From Diploscapter coronatus (lineage: Eukaryota > Nematoda > Chromadorea > Rhabditida > Rhabditidae), in the NCBI GenBank assembly GCA_964036155.1, contig OZ038422.1, positions 81,801,201 to 81,865,200 on the forward strand: a stretch of 64,000 bases of DNA, read 5' to 3'. Shown here in pieces: positions 1-12,400 of this stretch. The position numbers and the translations under genes were made by a program. Position 1 is the stretch's first letter, and every line of letters begins with the position of its first letter. Below the pieces are notes generated by a model, which saw only the letters and a list, made by a program, of their open reading frames with translations, had not been told where the DNA came from and ran no database searches.

Positions 1-416
1 ATTTCTTCGGTTTCAATTCGTTTGTGAGTGAATTAAATTATTGGGAAAGATAATTAAAGACTCGTTTTATTTGAAATGAAATGATAATTGATCAATTATC
101 CACAGAATAATTGAGATAATTACTTAATTACACACACAATCAGTTGGAATGCTGAGCGAATTTGTACACAACGACGCATGAGATTCTTTTCTAAACAGGA
201 GGGCCTCCTAAAAATTTTCTGATTAGTTTTTGGAAGTGATCAAAGTTATTGTTCAGAAAAAAACTTTGACAATAAGGAATGAAAAATAGACATTATTGGG
301 TAGGCAGAGTAAGATTGCATAGAAAGATCTGCTCTTTTATTGCTATTTCAATATCTTGTTGTCATAAAATCATGTCATTTCGAGTTGCCAAAACAAGCAA
401 AATAAGTAATTTTACA

Positions 417-3400
417 TTAGTTTGTATTTTCACATTTACAAATATCTATTTTTCCTAACCAGTCTGCATTTTCCCATTTATCTCTCCTACCTGTCCCGGA
501 GTTGGATCCAGTGGCTGAAGTCGAGTAGAATTTTCGCATCCCGACTTTCTTCACGGCCTCAATCGCCTGAAACATTTTTATAGCAATTACTCAGTTAAAA
601 TTCTCTAAATCTATATTGTAAAAGAGATACAGCACACAGCCAAAAGTTTAGAACAATGGTGATTATGAATGAGATGTTTTTTGAGTAAATTTGTCATAGA
701 TCAGTTCGAATGAAATTTGGTAAGCAGTTCTCCTCACTAAATGTGAAATCTTGCACAATTGATAATTGTATGCAATTTGTTTCATAATAATTGAATATAT
801 CAATCTGCATTCAAAATTATAATTATCTCGTATTTTTTATCGTCGCTGCATCTTTTCAAAGGATTTTTTTTTACGAATCTGAAGAAATTAACCTGCGCAA
901 TGTATACGTGAGCATCCTGCAGGTTCGGTTTCTTCTGGACGGCCTTCTGAGCGCAGTCGATCAGAGAGGGAGCTTCATCTGAAACTTCAAGAATTGTCGA
1001 ATTTTATTGAATCTAAAGATCTACTATTTTATTCTTTGATAAGTCACGTTCGCCATTGGAACATTTCAGATCAGTTTACAATGAGATTCGATTTCACGAT
1101 GACAAAATGCGCATAGAAAATGGAATCATCGAATCAAATGATTTGATAAAAACAAACTAAACATTTTAGTCATTTCCCGTATTGCGAGTTTATATGCCAA
1201 TCGTAAATTTTGATTATTATTTTTAAGATGCTTTTGAAATGCAATTCACAATTTACAGATTGACTTGTGAAATTCACGATGATTATTCGAGATAATTTCC
1301 GTCGCTTGCTCCTGTTGGCTTTGAATTTCTTTGTATCACTAGTAATTAAGATATTCATATGTTCCCTAAGTCATCTATTTTTGCAGGTTTTCAGTAACCG
1401 TTTCGATAGAAGTTTATGTGCCGTCAAGAAAGGTTGTATATTTTATCCTGCGGGATGTCAATCACAATACGATTGCGAAATGGGGTTTTCATGGCTGGTA
1501 AATTCGTGCATTAAAATTTTAAATAATGCAAAATTAATTGCATTGTTTTTCAATACCTTATGCCATGATATCATATTAGGTATAAACCGCTAAAACAGTC
1601 GCGACTCTATCTAATTCCGTAAATTCAAACTAAATAGAAGAATCGTACAAGTAAATGCAAATATATCACTTTCCAGGTAAATGGATCTAATATGGAAATG
1701 GAAATTTTCACGACGGGTTATACTCGAGATGGCTCATTTGAGCCGAACGATGTTGGAATTTACGGTGCCATTGGCTTCTCCGACGATGACAAAATGGTAG
1801 AACATAGTTTTGCCTGATTTTCAGCCTCACATTTATAATACTATTATTTTATGGCAACGACACCATAGTAATGTGCGCCTCTAATACGAGATTTGTGGAT
1901 GTCTATGTGGGTATTAATGAGGCAACGCGAGGCAGGACTGCTCTACTGGTAGGAAATTTTAAATTTTCAGTGAACAAGGGTTGAACTCTTCGCGAGTTGG
2001 TTCGAATATTTCTTCAATTTCGACAAGTTTTGCAGTTTTTCACCTGATCTATCATCAATAATTCAAACATCCTTTTCAAGAAAAATAATCAAAATCTGTT
2101 TTTTCAAGGACCGTGATGGAATTATTACTGTGCATTACGCTCGGTATTTGGGTGAAATTTATTGTCGATTTAGGTAGGTTTGATAATGAGATTAGATATT
2201 CGAATGTTTCCACTCTAGTATGGTTATTCAATCGACGAACAGTCAAATCAAGCCTCTGAATAAAATCTACTACATTCTCGCGGCTAGGGGCCCGTTCAAA
2301 CATGGAGGTTGGGAATTTCGTTCCGAAATTGTATGAAGTATTGGACATTTTCAGTGGTTACATATCATGGAAACCACAAATTTGTTCTGCCGAGGACGGA
2401 TTTGCGAGCCTATGCGATTAAGGATGGAGAGCATGTTTTCATGGGCTGGCAGGACGATGAGGATGGTAATTTCGAGATAGAACTGGTGACAATTGAGAAA
2501 GTTTTTCCTTACTCAACAGTCATCACAAATTGCACGACGACTTTAATAAATGGTTCAGATATTTCAAGCAGTACTGAAGAGACAGCGAAACGTTCCGGTC
2601 GGGAAATTTCGCGTACGGACGATCGAGTTTCACGCGGGATGATCAGCTTCCTAATAATTTCCTTGATAGTTACAACCACGATCTCCTTGATCTTCATCAG
2701 CAGAAAAATCCAAAAGTAAGTTAATCTGTCGCGAATTGCGACCTTCGCTTTTGCCATTTCGTAAAAAGCTACCATTCTCCTATGTTATCAAATTGAATCG
2801 ATCCCCGATGTAAGAAAATGTTTTTTTCTTTCCTCTTTCCTCACGCTTTTCTGCCTCGAGCTAAGGGCAACATCTTTTGTTGCTCAACACAATTTTCACC
2901 GGATTTACTTTTTTATTAATAAAGGTTTAATTACCCAAGTTTGAGATAATAAATTGGTTGGAAAAATCTCGTCCACCTATTTATTCCCACCTGATCTCCG
3001 GTTTGCTCGATATTCCCACTACTGATCATTTTCAGTCTTTAAAAATTAGCATAATTATATAATTTTTAGAGCGATGTCGCCTAATTCTGAGGACACTAAT
3101 CTAACACTTCTTTACAGAACGGAGTGATCAGATCTGTTTTCTGTATTTTCCTTATAAATTACCTGCTGGTATTAAAATTAGAACATTTGGGTAAAATAAT
3201 TCCATTCCATTTGCATTTAAACAAATCGATTTTTATCGCGAAAATTGGTGCATTTCTAGGATTTCGCATTTGCCATTGAATTTCCTTCCAATTTTGATTT
3301 TCTTTGTCTGCTTTAAATTTTGAAATTCTAAATTCGCACTTTCTCGCAACTTTTACAACAAAAAAAACGTTGCTTGACTCTTGTGGCAGCGACAAGTGTT

Positions 3401-5279
3401 TACAGTCAGGTTCAATTTTACGACAGATTAGATGAAGAAAAGCATTGAACGAGATGTCAGAGCGAAAAGCAATGAATATTTTGGTCAAACTCTTCTCGGT
3501 CATATAACTCATTAATGTGGATTTCCTGATTGATTTAATAAAATCTCTACCAAAGTCGTGACTATATTTTTCCTAAATTTAGAGGAAAATAATTGAAATT
3601 GAGACTTTTTCTCGCAGATGATTGTGCATTTTAAATAAGTAAAGAAATTGGAAAAAGTGACTAACCGAGTGCAACGGAGACGAATTGCGGCAGATAGGAG
3701 ATGGCCTGCTGCGCGATCGACCTGTCCTTGCTGCTCATCGCCGCTTTGTATGCATCCAGCAATTGCTCGGCCGCCTCAATATGAAACATTCAAAGACTAG
3801 AAAAACTAACTAATGTTTTTGGTAATCTGGAAAAGTAGTTACATTTGTTACATGAGGAATAGGAAGGACAAATCTGTATCTTAATATCCTCTATATCATT
3901 TCGCATGTAACGATGCAAGTGCTTCCCAAATTATCATGTTTCTTTTCTGTAAATAAACTGATTAAACATTTTACCATTTCATGATTTTTAAGGAACGAAT
4001 ATTAGAGAAAAATATTTCTAATGATGATGAAACTAACCTTTGGTTGATTTGCCAGTAAAGCAACACTCGAGTTGAGAGTGCTCTTTCGAATGGCGGGCGA
4101 TGGGTGATTGAACAGGGGAATCAGGAACTTGAAATATTGAACCGTTCTGCAAAAAGATATATATTTTGTCTTCCTCAAAGTTCATTCATATTATTTTCTC
4201 TATCAACACTGTTCGCTATTGAATTCGGTTAGCTTGGAAATGTATGCTAGAGAAAGTTTCTAAAAATCTATATCTTAGTCTATTTTTATCTTCAAAATGA
4301 AATATTCTGCAAAAATTAATAGATGACGCAACAATTCAATCATTTCGTTTCATGACAAATTTTGTTTAAAACCATGTTAAATATCAACAAGCATGATTAT
4401 ATGCTTTCAAGAAAGCAATTCGAATTGGTATGTTTTAGCACCAAAATCAAATTTGGAATATCAGCTGGCTTAAAAGCAAGTTTTGATCAGAATATAAATG
4501 AAGAAGTAATGCCCATTTTTTTCAAGCTTACTCATATCTTACTTCGAAAATGCACTTTTCAATTCATTTTTTTATTATGAGGCCTCAAATATAGTGGCGA
4601 GCAAAGCTTGAAAATACATGATTTACTAATTATTTTTTACGATTCTAACTGAGTTAAATTGATATACGCAATTATTATGCCATTTTTCTTCTAATCCAGT
4701 CAAATTCAACTTAATCTAATTTTACAAAACTAATGAATCGATCACACCAAAATAAGGTGGTTTCAAGCTTTTGCTCACTGCTGTATTACGCAAGAGTGAA
4801 GATCGGCTTTCTTTAGCCATATCTTCATTTTATATCTATATATAATAGTTCTTATTATTATGGTAATTGAAAAAGTTTCTAATTTTGGCTTTATATGATA
4901 GGATAAATCAATATAAGATATCAAAAATATGTTTTTAAAAAATCACCTAAGCGTGTAAAAGAGAAAAAGCAGAGGAAATGAAAAAGGGAAAGGAGAAAAA
5001 GGAGAGAAGATATACGAAAGAATGGGTATAGTAAGAGGGTAGCGGTGACCATTACTCCCAAATTGATTGGAATTATTTAACGTTAGATGTCTAGCTACCC
5101 TCATCAACTTCTGCCACTAGCTAATTTAATATATTCCTTGAGATAGAATAATCATCTCATAAAATCACTGACTCATTGGATCGTTCCTTTGAGTTGGCCT
5201 CGAATTCCTTGATGATTTCCTCGAGCATGTCCACCGCACACGTGTGTGCGCCCGAGAGTCGCGAGCTAATTCCTTCCAT
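417..5279 (-). CDS. HEAT-like helical protein, possibly related to the Integrator subunit 1 C-terminus
   Basis: Six exons join in phase: 5173–5279, 4038–4146, 3666–3774, 893–978, 491–566 and 417–463, giving about 177 residues. The protein is largely helical: exon 2 holds QYFKFLIPLFNHPSPAIRKS, which looks like one HEAT unit, and exon 3 reads LPQFVSVAL. I chose the ATG at 5279 because a TAG lies in frame upstream and a TTTCAG acceptor sits 35 nt before it, consistent with a trans-spliced start. The third intron is 2.7 kb and contains the opposite-strand DOMON gene. From memory the segment around LPQFVSVALDEAP resembles the extreme C-terminus of Integrator subunit 1, but the protein is far shorter than that subunit, so this may be a fragment, a paralogue or coincidence. 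The last exon is the least certain. The exon 3 acceptor is ATTGAG, a poor pyrimidine tract. Confidence 0.5.
599..680. repeat. fragment of a Tc1-like MITE end
   Basis: The stretch GCCAAAAGTTTAGAACAATGG resembles the arm of the inverted-repeat element near 23.1 kb (CTAAAAGTTTGGAACAA). Only one arm is visible here, inside an intron of the HEAT-like gene, so it is probably a truncated copy. Confidence 0.35.
1279..2719 (+). CDS. DOMON-domain membrane protein
   Basis: Seven exons: 1279–1332, 1387–1497, 1677–1796, 1853–1948, 2109–2173, 2219–2307 and 2355–2719, about 300 residues. The N-terminus is a hydrophobic signal sequence (RRLLLLALNFF). It is followed by a cysteine cluster (KKGCIFYPAGC, then YDCEMGFSW) and a DOMON fold (GIYGAIGFSDDDKM, NDTIVMCAS, DGIITVHYAR, YYILAARGPF). 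The C-terminus has one transmembrane helix (ISFLIISLIVTTTISLIFI) and a short basic tail. DOMON domains bind haem or sugar and occur in ferric-chelate reductase-like proteins; no cytochrome b561 domain is visible here, so the role is probably extracellular binding. The gene sits on the opposite strand inside an intron of the HEAT-like gene. A TTTACAG acceptor lies 20 nt upstream of the ATG. Oddity: the intron after exon 3 ends in AT rather than AG at 1851–1852, so the gene may be mis-spliced, mutated or affected by a base error. Confidence 0.82.
2918..2923 (+). other. putative polyadenylation signal AATAAA
   Basis: AATAAA lies about 200 nt after the DOMON stop codon, in a plausible position for the end of that transcript. 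Confidence 0.35.
2924..3665. other. intron sequence of the HEAT-like gene, no supported exon
   Basis: AT-rich. A 117-codon open frame on the minus strand (3159–3512) shows no recognisable domain and no coding-type composition, so I do not call it a gene. Confidence 0.5.
4591..4785. mobile_element. MITE-like element with GCGAGCAAAGCTTGAAA-type inverted ends
   Basis: The left end TAGTGGCGAGCAAAGCTTG is matched, inverted, by the right end CAAGCTTTTGCTCACTGCTG. The interior is AT-rich and non-coding. The ends resemble Tc1-family termini and a smaller foldback near 50.4 kb. It lies inside an intron of the HEAT-like gene, as expected of a miniature inverted-repeat element. Confidence 0.6.
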
Positions 5280-5314
5280 TTTCTTCCCTTCGTCGAACTA
5301 TCGTATTCTTCGTC

Positions 5315-6809
5315 CTGAAATCATCAGCATTTTTTTTCAGAAACCAATTGAATAAGGTTATATCGGTTGTTCCATAATTTCGTGCAGGTTCTAAAGAAAA
5401 GCTTTAGCAATTTCTTTTCTTGAAGAAAGATGAAACAAGGATCATATGCTTATGGTTATGTAAAAATGTAATCGATATTTTAATGGGTTGAATCCTGAGC
5501 CATCTATCTTAGAAATAGAAAAAAATGGGAATGATGTTCAACAGTAACAATGTAGATCTCCATTAAATTATGAGACAACCCAATAAAGTTGTCGATGGAA
5601 AAGTGTTGAAAATTCCTGAAGATAAGGTCAAAGACTAATCGCAAGAGTGACAAGCCAATAAGACAAAATTATTTTTGGGCTACTGTAACCTATAATTCTT
5701 TTATTTTTTCACGAAGAAAACTGAACTATTACCTCATAAATGCTGCGTTAAAATTTTGAAGAAAAAACCACGAGCAGCTGCATAAAAGTTCGTCTGTCTA
5801 ACGGCCTTTGGTTTTATCACTTTACGAAAAATATAATGAACTTTCAAATTTTATAGCTTTTCCAAAAACTTACTTATTCCAAAAATAATTGTTCTTTTAG
5901 GGTTTTAGCCTTAAAAGCCTCCACATTTTGACAGGTGTTTTTGATCGTTTTGTGAGCATTTTTGCGCGCTCTTGCAGGTGAAATTCTCAATCTTTTTGTC
6001 ACAAAAACCCATCAAAAGTTCAACGACATATTCAAAAGGATTCCGAAGCTGTTTCGTTATTCCAAACGCCCTATTTAAACTCGATAAAATCTGCAGCTTC
6101 ATCTTCTTACAAAAATTTCTGCACCTTATCCGTTGTTTCTTTTAAAGAAGCTTGATTCACTATTTTTAGAAAAGTAATGAAAATGTACCCAACTTATTTG
6201 TTCAATTTCATTATTTCGGTAGAATTACAAAACTTTGATCTTGATCTTCAAGAATTAATCATTCCAAAAAAAATCTTACTTTCTTGAGAAAATAGAATTT
6301 TGATCAAAATTGTTTGCAAACGTTTCATATTTCATATGAAATGAGTGTGAGAGATTTTCGCACGTGTACTTGAAAAGTTTCTGCGTAAAATGTTAATCCC
6401 GTTGAAATTTTCCCATTCCCGAATAATTGTCCAATTATAAGTTATTTGCCGCCTACTTCTCATAATTCATAATTGAATTTATTGCAATACGACGCGAGTA
6501 CATTTCGTTTTACCTTTCAACGTCCAAATGAGCGCGAAATAAACTAATTTTGTATTCATTTAATTTTCATGTTTAATAGGAGGATGTCTGCTTAGTAAGC
6601 GGCGAAAGTTTCTCAAAATTCGCCTGCAAAATGCCAATGCATTTTTAGATGCTCCCCCCTCTAATTGACTATTCAAGCTTCAAATTGTAAATACCAGTCA
6701 GAATTTCTAATCCACCATTTCGAAGTCGTTTTACATTTCAAAGTGGCTCATTGGACTTTGGAATGGACGTCGAAGTTTAGGTGCTCAAAACCCAAGCGAC
6801 GGTCCCAAA
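5315..6809. other. divergent intergenic region, no gene seen
   Basis: This separates the minus-strand HEAT-like gene from the plus-strand secreted-protein gene and should hold both promoters. It is AT-rich. A 63-codon minus-strand frame near 5.9–6.1 kb has no recognisable features. Confidence 0.5.
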
Positions 6810-8883
6810 ATGCTCGGTGGAATTGGATCCTTGCTCAATGTCCATGTCAAATCTCACGCCATCGCCATTCTCTTCGTATTTTTGTTCGTAAACTTGGAAA
6901 TCGCACAATGCTTTCCGGGATCGTCATTTCGATTGCAGCAGGCTATCGAAAATATGCGAGACAGGAGACAGGTTAGTTCTTTGCCGGAATTGTTGAAAAT
7001 TAATTGGATACTGTAGGGTCTTCTTTATAAAAATGGCTCGCCAAATAAAGAGGTGAGCAAAAATGAGTGATAGTGATAGTAAAGTGACTTTCAAGGATTT
7101 ATGAAATTGATTTTTAGGCTGGAGTTTTAATTTCTAATTTCATAATTCCTAGATCGTGATAGTGAAATTAGATAGAACTTAGTGACAAGAAATTATCTTA
7201 GAGGCTATCAGCTTTTAAATTCAACAAAGCAATTTTTGAGTGAATACGTATTTTAAAGAATTTTTAAAAGTAGAAAAAACGATTTGAAAATAATCAGCTG
7301 ATGATAAGGCGAGATAAAAATGGCTGTGGGAAATGCTATCAGAGAGATGATAAATGATGATGAAAATGGAACGTGCAAAATGGAGATGATTTGAAGGAGG
7401 ACAGGATAGGAAGGAATGAAAGGGAACGAGGATGACAGAAACAAAGGGGGCGCGGCGGAAAGAAAGAAGAAAATACAAAATTAGGAGTTTTAGAATTTGC
7501 AGAACAGCGATTGATCGTAATTGGACATTTTTACAAAATCGTACTATCAGAAAACTTAATTTGAAGAAATGGGATAAAATAAAGGCTGAGCCGTAAAATT
7601 AAAATGGTGATGAAGATTCGAAATATCTTCTTTCAACTTGCGAAATGAATCGAATGAAGTTCAACGATTTTTGCTAATAACCCTTCTAGAATAGCTCTAA
7701 TCCACAGAGCAAATTAGAATGTTTGCACTGACGTTGTGAAGTAGGTTTGGCCACGCTTTGTATATGAAGGAGAGACGAAATGGTTTGAGAACAAGATGTC
7801 AGAAAACACGTCCCAAAAATTCCTCCCGTCTTTTTAAAAGACTAATTTCGATTTGTGTTGACGTCTGATTACCGTTCTCGTTTTCTTTCTTCCTTTACTC
7901 TCAAAATTGACATTTTAGATCAAATTCGATCGTTTTTCATTTTATCAAACTTGATCATTTTTTGCTCCTATCTTTGTCCTCTCTTTGTTTCATACGTTCT
8001 CTCAAATTTCTTTCCATTTCTGCCTCTCTCTCTCTCGGACTTCCTCTGCCACACCCATTCCAAGGAATCTCCCAGTCATTTTGTCCTGTCACGGCCCTCC
8101 CTCCCCCTTCCCGTTCGTTGGCTGCTAACCTCAAATTTCGTACAAAAAATCGAATTTAAGTCTCAGTTTGCGGCCGATTTCCAAACAGTCTGACGAAAAA
8201 TCAATCGCCCCCTCGTGAGTAGAACGCCACAAATCGCAGATTTTTGGTCGAATTTAAAATTTTACCGGCAGAGTAGAAAACGGGATAGTCTGTCTCCTAA
8301 TTTGACTGACAGAAATCAAGGAAATTCTGCTCCGGAAGAATAAGTTCCAATTGCATCAGTCGTTTTCATCTAACATTCTTCATCATCAGAAAGAAGTTTC
8401 CAAAAACGTTTCGATTTTGTCATCGATACCGTTTACGGTAGAGCGTGAGACTAATTCGAGAAATTGGTGATTGAATTTCAAAAATGCACTTCGAACCGTG
8501 AATCATCACATAACAATGTTAGTGTGGTTTTGAAACAAGAAGTATTTGGCAAAAAGTCGTGAAAAATAGAAGATTAAGTTGCGAATTTATGAAATTCAGG
8601 AGCGCGCTTTGAACGAGATCATTGAAACTTATTTCAATCGACCAGATTTCAACGATTACAGAGATAAAGAGTAAGTTTAGGAATTCATAAAGTTAGATTT
8701 AAAAAATGAATCAAGTGTAAAAAGCTATACTTCATCAAATAATTCCAAATGTGCCAATTTTGTTATTTGAAATAAAAATTAGTAAAAATGGAGAAAGACA
8801 AATTCAGACCCCAGCTCGTTTTGCTCGATGACGATATTCCAGACAAGTCCTCGTTGGATCTAGTGACACAAAAGCCAGCGTAA
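6810..8883 (+). CDS. small predicted secreted protein, family unknown
   Basis: Three exons (6810–6971, 8600–8670, 8808–8883) join in phase to give about 102 residues. The first exon encodes an N-terminal hydrophobic segment (IAILFVFLFVNLEIAQCFPG) that looks like a signal peptide with a cleavage site near the Ala-Gln-Cys. The mature part is charged (NMRDRRQERALNEIIETYF, then FNRPDFNDYRDKE) and ends in an acidic tail (VLLDDDIPDKSS). I do not recognise the family. The arginine-rich stretch could be a processing site of a peptide precursor, but no amidated repeats are present. Intron 1 is 1.6 kb and carries a pyrimidine-rich block (about 7.95–8.11 kb). The last exon uses the TTCAG at 8807; another AG at 8782 would give a different C-terminus. 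Exon structure is inferred only from splice sites and phase. Confidence 0.42.
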
Positions 8884-9446
8884 TTTCTGAAAACATCGAC
8901 TAAATTCAATAAAAGATCGAATTCAGAACAAATGCAAATAATAAAGATTGTTCTTCGTAACAATTCAGCTGAAATAGGCATCAAATTCGACTTCATCAAT
9001 TCATTTATTTGTCTCGTTCCAAATCAGGAAAAATAAACAAAGTTCTGAAATTTTATAGTGGATGAATATGATTCGAGAATGATCAAAACTGATCGAAAGT
9101 CTATCTTTAAAAACGCATTTTGATGGATAAAATAATGAGATTCAAATGCATTCTCAAAAATAATAACCTCGGCCTTATATTCTTGTAAGATTACATAGTA
9201 AAGTAGAATTACACTTCTGAGGAAAATAATAATAGCGAGAATATTCGACTAATTGCTAAAGAATAAATAAGTATGGACAAAAATCGGCATGATATTGAGA
9301 TCTTGAAGTTGGGAAAAGGAGTTCTGAGTTGAAATTTCAGCTTTTCAAAAGATAAATGAAGCCAACAGTGAAGGTTATTCGCATATAGATGATAAAAATG
9401 ATAAATTGCCATTTTTATCTGGATGATCTAATTTGTTTGAGTGACT

Positions 9447-12400
9447 TCAGTCATCTAAGTTCCTGATCCTAGGCCTGCCTCTCTGCCCACTGCCAGGAGT
9501 GCGGATCGGTGTGGGCGTGACTCGCATCGTCACATCCACAGACGCTCCTCTCATCACTGAGCCCGCACGCACAGACATGTCATCTCCATGGTCGGTCGGG
9601 GCTTGTTTGTTCTCAAATCAATTACTTGAATTTTCTCTCCAAATTAATGCAAATCAGGCTTGTCACGATTTCAACTTCTTTCTGGAATAGAAACGGACGG
9701 GGAGAAGTTTTAAATCTAGACAGGGGGACAGAACAATCGTCAAAAATCTGGGGTGAGCCATAGACCAGGACGGAAAACTCATGACAAGTCTGATGCAGAT
9801 ATCTAATCCAAGAATGAATGCACTTCGATTTCGACATTCTTAGAAATGATATTTTTAGATTCGGGTTCGAAAATTTTCAATTGAAAACTTAGTGCAATAA
9901 TGATCCATTTTGACGGTGTTGAATGAAGCGAGCGAATTGTATGGATATAGGCATTTTTGGAATACAAAAATAGTCTCACCAGCGAATTCAAGTAAATGGA
10001 GTAGAGGTTGTTGTTGCGAACAGATGAATTGCCTGCCTTGTTGTGCAGATATGCCACGCTGAAATAGGGGAATTATTCTTCGTATAAAAATGATTTTTTC
10101 CAATTTTAAATAATTCGATCAAGTAAATCCTAACCGTAATGCATTAAATTTTGCATCAGATTTGCAATTTTTTTTTTATAAATTGTCTAAAAAATATACA
10201 TTTGTTTTCTATCCTGATTGGCGACTTTGTGACTGAACTCGATGACAACTTCGAGGAAGATGAGGTGCTGGGGCAGATTTTGGGCGGGGCGACGAGTGCT
10301 TGACGACAGGGTATCGTCTGGGTTGAAGTCTTCGAACACAAAGTCGATGCCTTTTCTAGATAGAAGAAGATGAATAACGTCATTTTGAGGGGTTTTCTCG
10401 AAAATGAGATAAATTTAGCAGCCTGACGAGATAAAATGACATGCTTATTTTTGAATTTGACGGGATGACGGATTGTTCTTATCCCACACTACTTCAACCT
10501 TCCCTCACTCTAGCGAAGTATTCCGTCATTTCGATATTTACATGTAGCCGATAAATTTATTTTTTAATCCTGAAAAATGACGAAAACTCACTTGTGAATG
10601 TCAACAATGGCGTATCGATTCAATTCGATGTTTGTGCCGAAAATGCTCGCGAGTCGTTTGGCCAAGTCTCTGATTTTCAGGAACGCCTCATTTCCTGGGT
10701 CAATCTTCTTGCCAGACTCCTATAATTATTAGTTTTTTCGAAGAGATAAAGATGTCGTTTCAAAAATAATATTTGCTTCAATTAACCACATAACTTATCT
10801 TAAAAGATCTAATCTTACCATATTCTCAAAAAGCTCAAGATAAGAGAGGGTGAGTGCTCTGGAAACGACACTCGCTGCAATCATCATCCTGTCGCCTTCA
10901 ATGTCTCGCAATTTACACAACAAATTCTTCAGAATATCTCCAAAATCAGAATGGAACTAAAATTGTCAAATTTCGTTCTAAACTCAAGTTATGTACTTAC
11001 GTCCTGATAGTATTTGAGCATGAAAGCTGCCTCTTCTGGATTAATGCAATCGTGAATGGCGAGTTTAGCAAAGCCGGCCAAAATAATGCGTTTCTAAAAA
11101 CTATCTTAATTTGATGCTCTTCTGAATGAATTGCAAAGTGGGTCATATGAAAGTTGTGAATTTACAAAGATCAACGATTTTTCTACGACACCGTTTCATC
11201 CAAATTATATGCTTTTTACAACTGAGGAATCAATGGTCTGGATGGTCTTCATTATAAGCTAAATTATTTAAAGAAGAAATAAAAACAGCGAACCTTATGA
11301 TTGAGTTCGACTTGATGATAAGGCTCAGTGCTGTCAGAAGTGACTCGCTTAAACACGCACCTCTCCACGTAATCTGCCATGCTGCGCAGAATCGACTGAA
11401 ATCAGAATTCTTAGAAAATAAATTTTTGATTTCATTCTAGTCACTTGATCAATTCAAGGGCCTTTTCAAATGAGCAGACAATTTCTGTGAAAGACTACCA
11501 AGTTATCAGTAGGGAAATATTGAAAATCTGCATTTTATCGTCTTTGTTTCCTACGGAACTCACCTCATCAAGTTTGTAGACGAGTGGCTGAAGCTGCTTG
11601 GACTTTTCTGAATCATCCGAAACGAGAGAGGAGTTGAAGAACGTGCACATGTCGCACATCGTCAGGAAACTCTGAACATAACTTTGCTTCACTTCAAGAG
11701 CTATAAAGATTCAGTCTACCATTGTGACTCCAGCCGAACCAAACTTGATGACGTTTCCTGCAGTCTGGACGAAATTCTCCCGTTTCTTCTTCAGTTTCTT
11801 GATCGCATCCTACAAATTTTCAAAATTCAATCGAACAGAATCGTTTTCACAAACATTATAATGGAAAAGAAAAGATGAATGACTTTTAATGGTACTGGCA
11901 AAGACTGAAGATTTAAAACAGAATTAATTAATTGCAAATACGATGTGTAGAAATTAGTGCGTGTTTGCAAAAGACTTTACGAAATTTCAATGATTCAATG
12001 ATTTTAACGAGCATTGGTAATAAGAATGAATTGATACCGTTCGATTGGATTCCTGATCCTTGGTGATTCTGAGCAGATCATAGAGCATCTGAATGTGAAT
12101 GATGAGGATGGCCTTCTCAGTGACTGCATCGGACAGTCTGTCGTGGTTCTGCAGAAACAGGGCTGCTTGATCGGCTACATCGTAACGCTTCATGTCAATC
12201 ACGCTTAAAATGCATTTTATTTCACACGAATTCGAAATATCCATTACAGGACATGTTCATATCATTTGAAGAAATGTGATACATCAAAATTTAGAAAAAT
12301 AAATGCTTTCGCATATTTGAATCAATGGGAATATTCGTATTGTGAATTTTTTGAAGAAAAACGAATATCGAGATTTCCATACCAAGCAAAAGCAGCGACC

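Noticed and set aside
3159..3512. 117-codon minus-strand frame
   Set aside because: AT-rich intron sequence, no splice partners, no recognisable domain.
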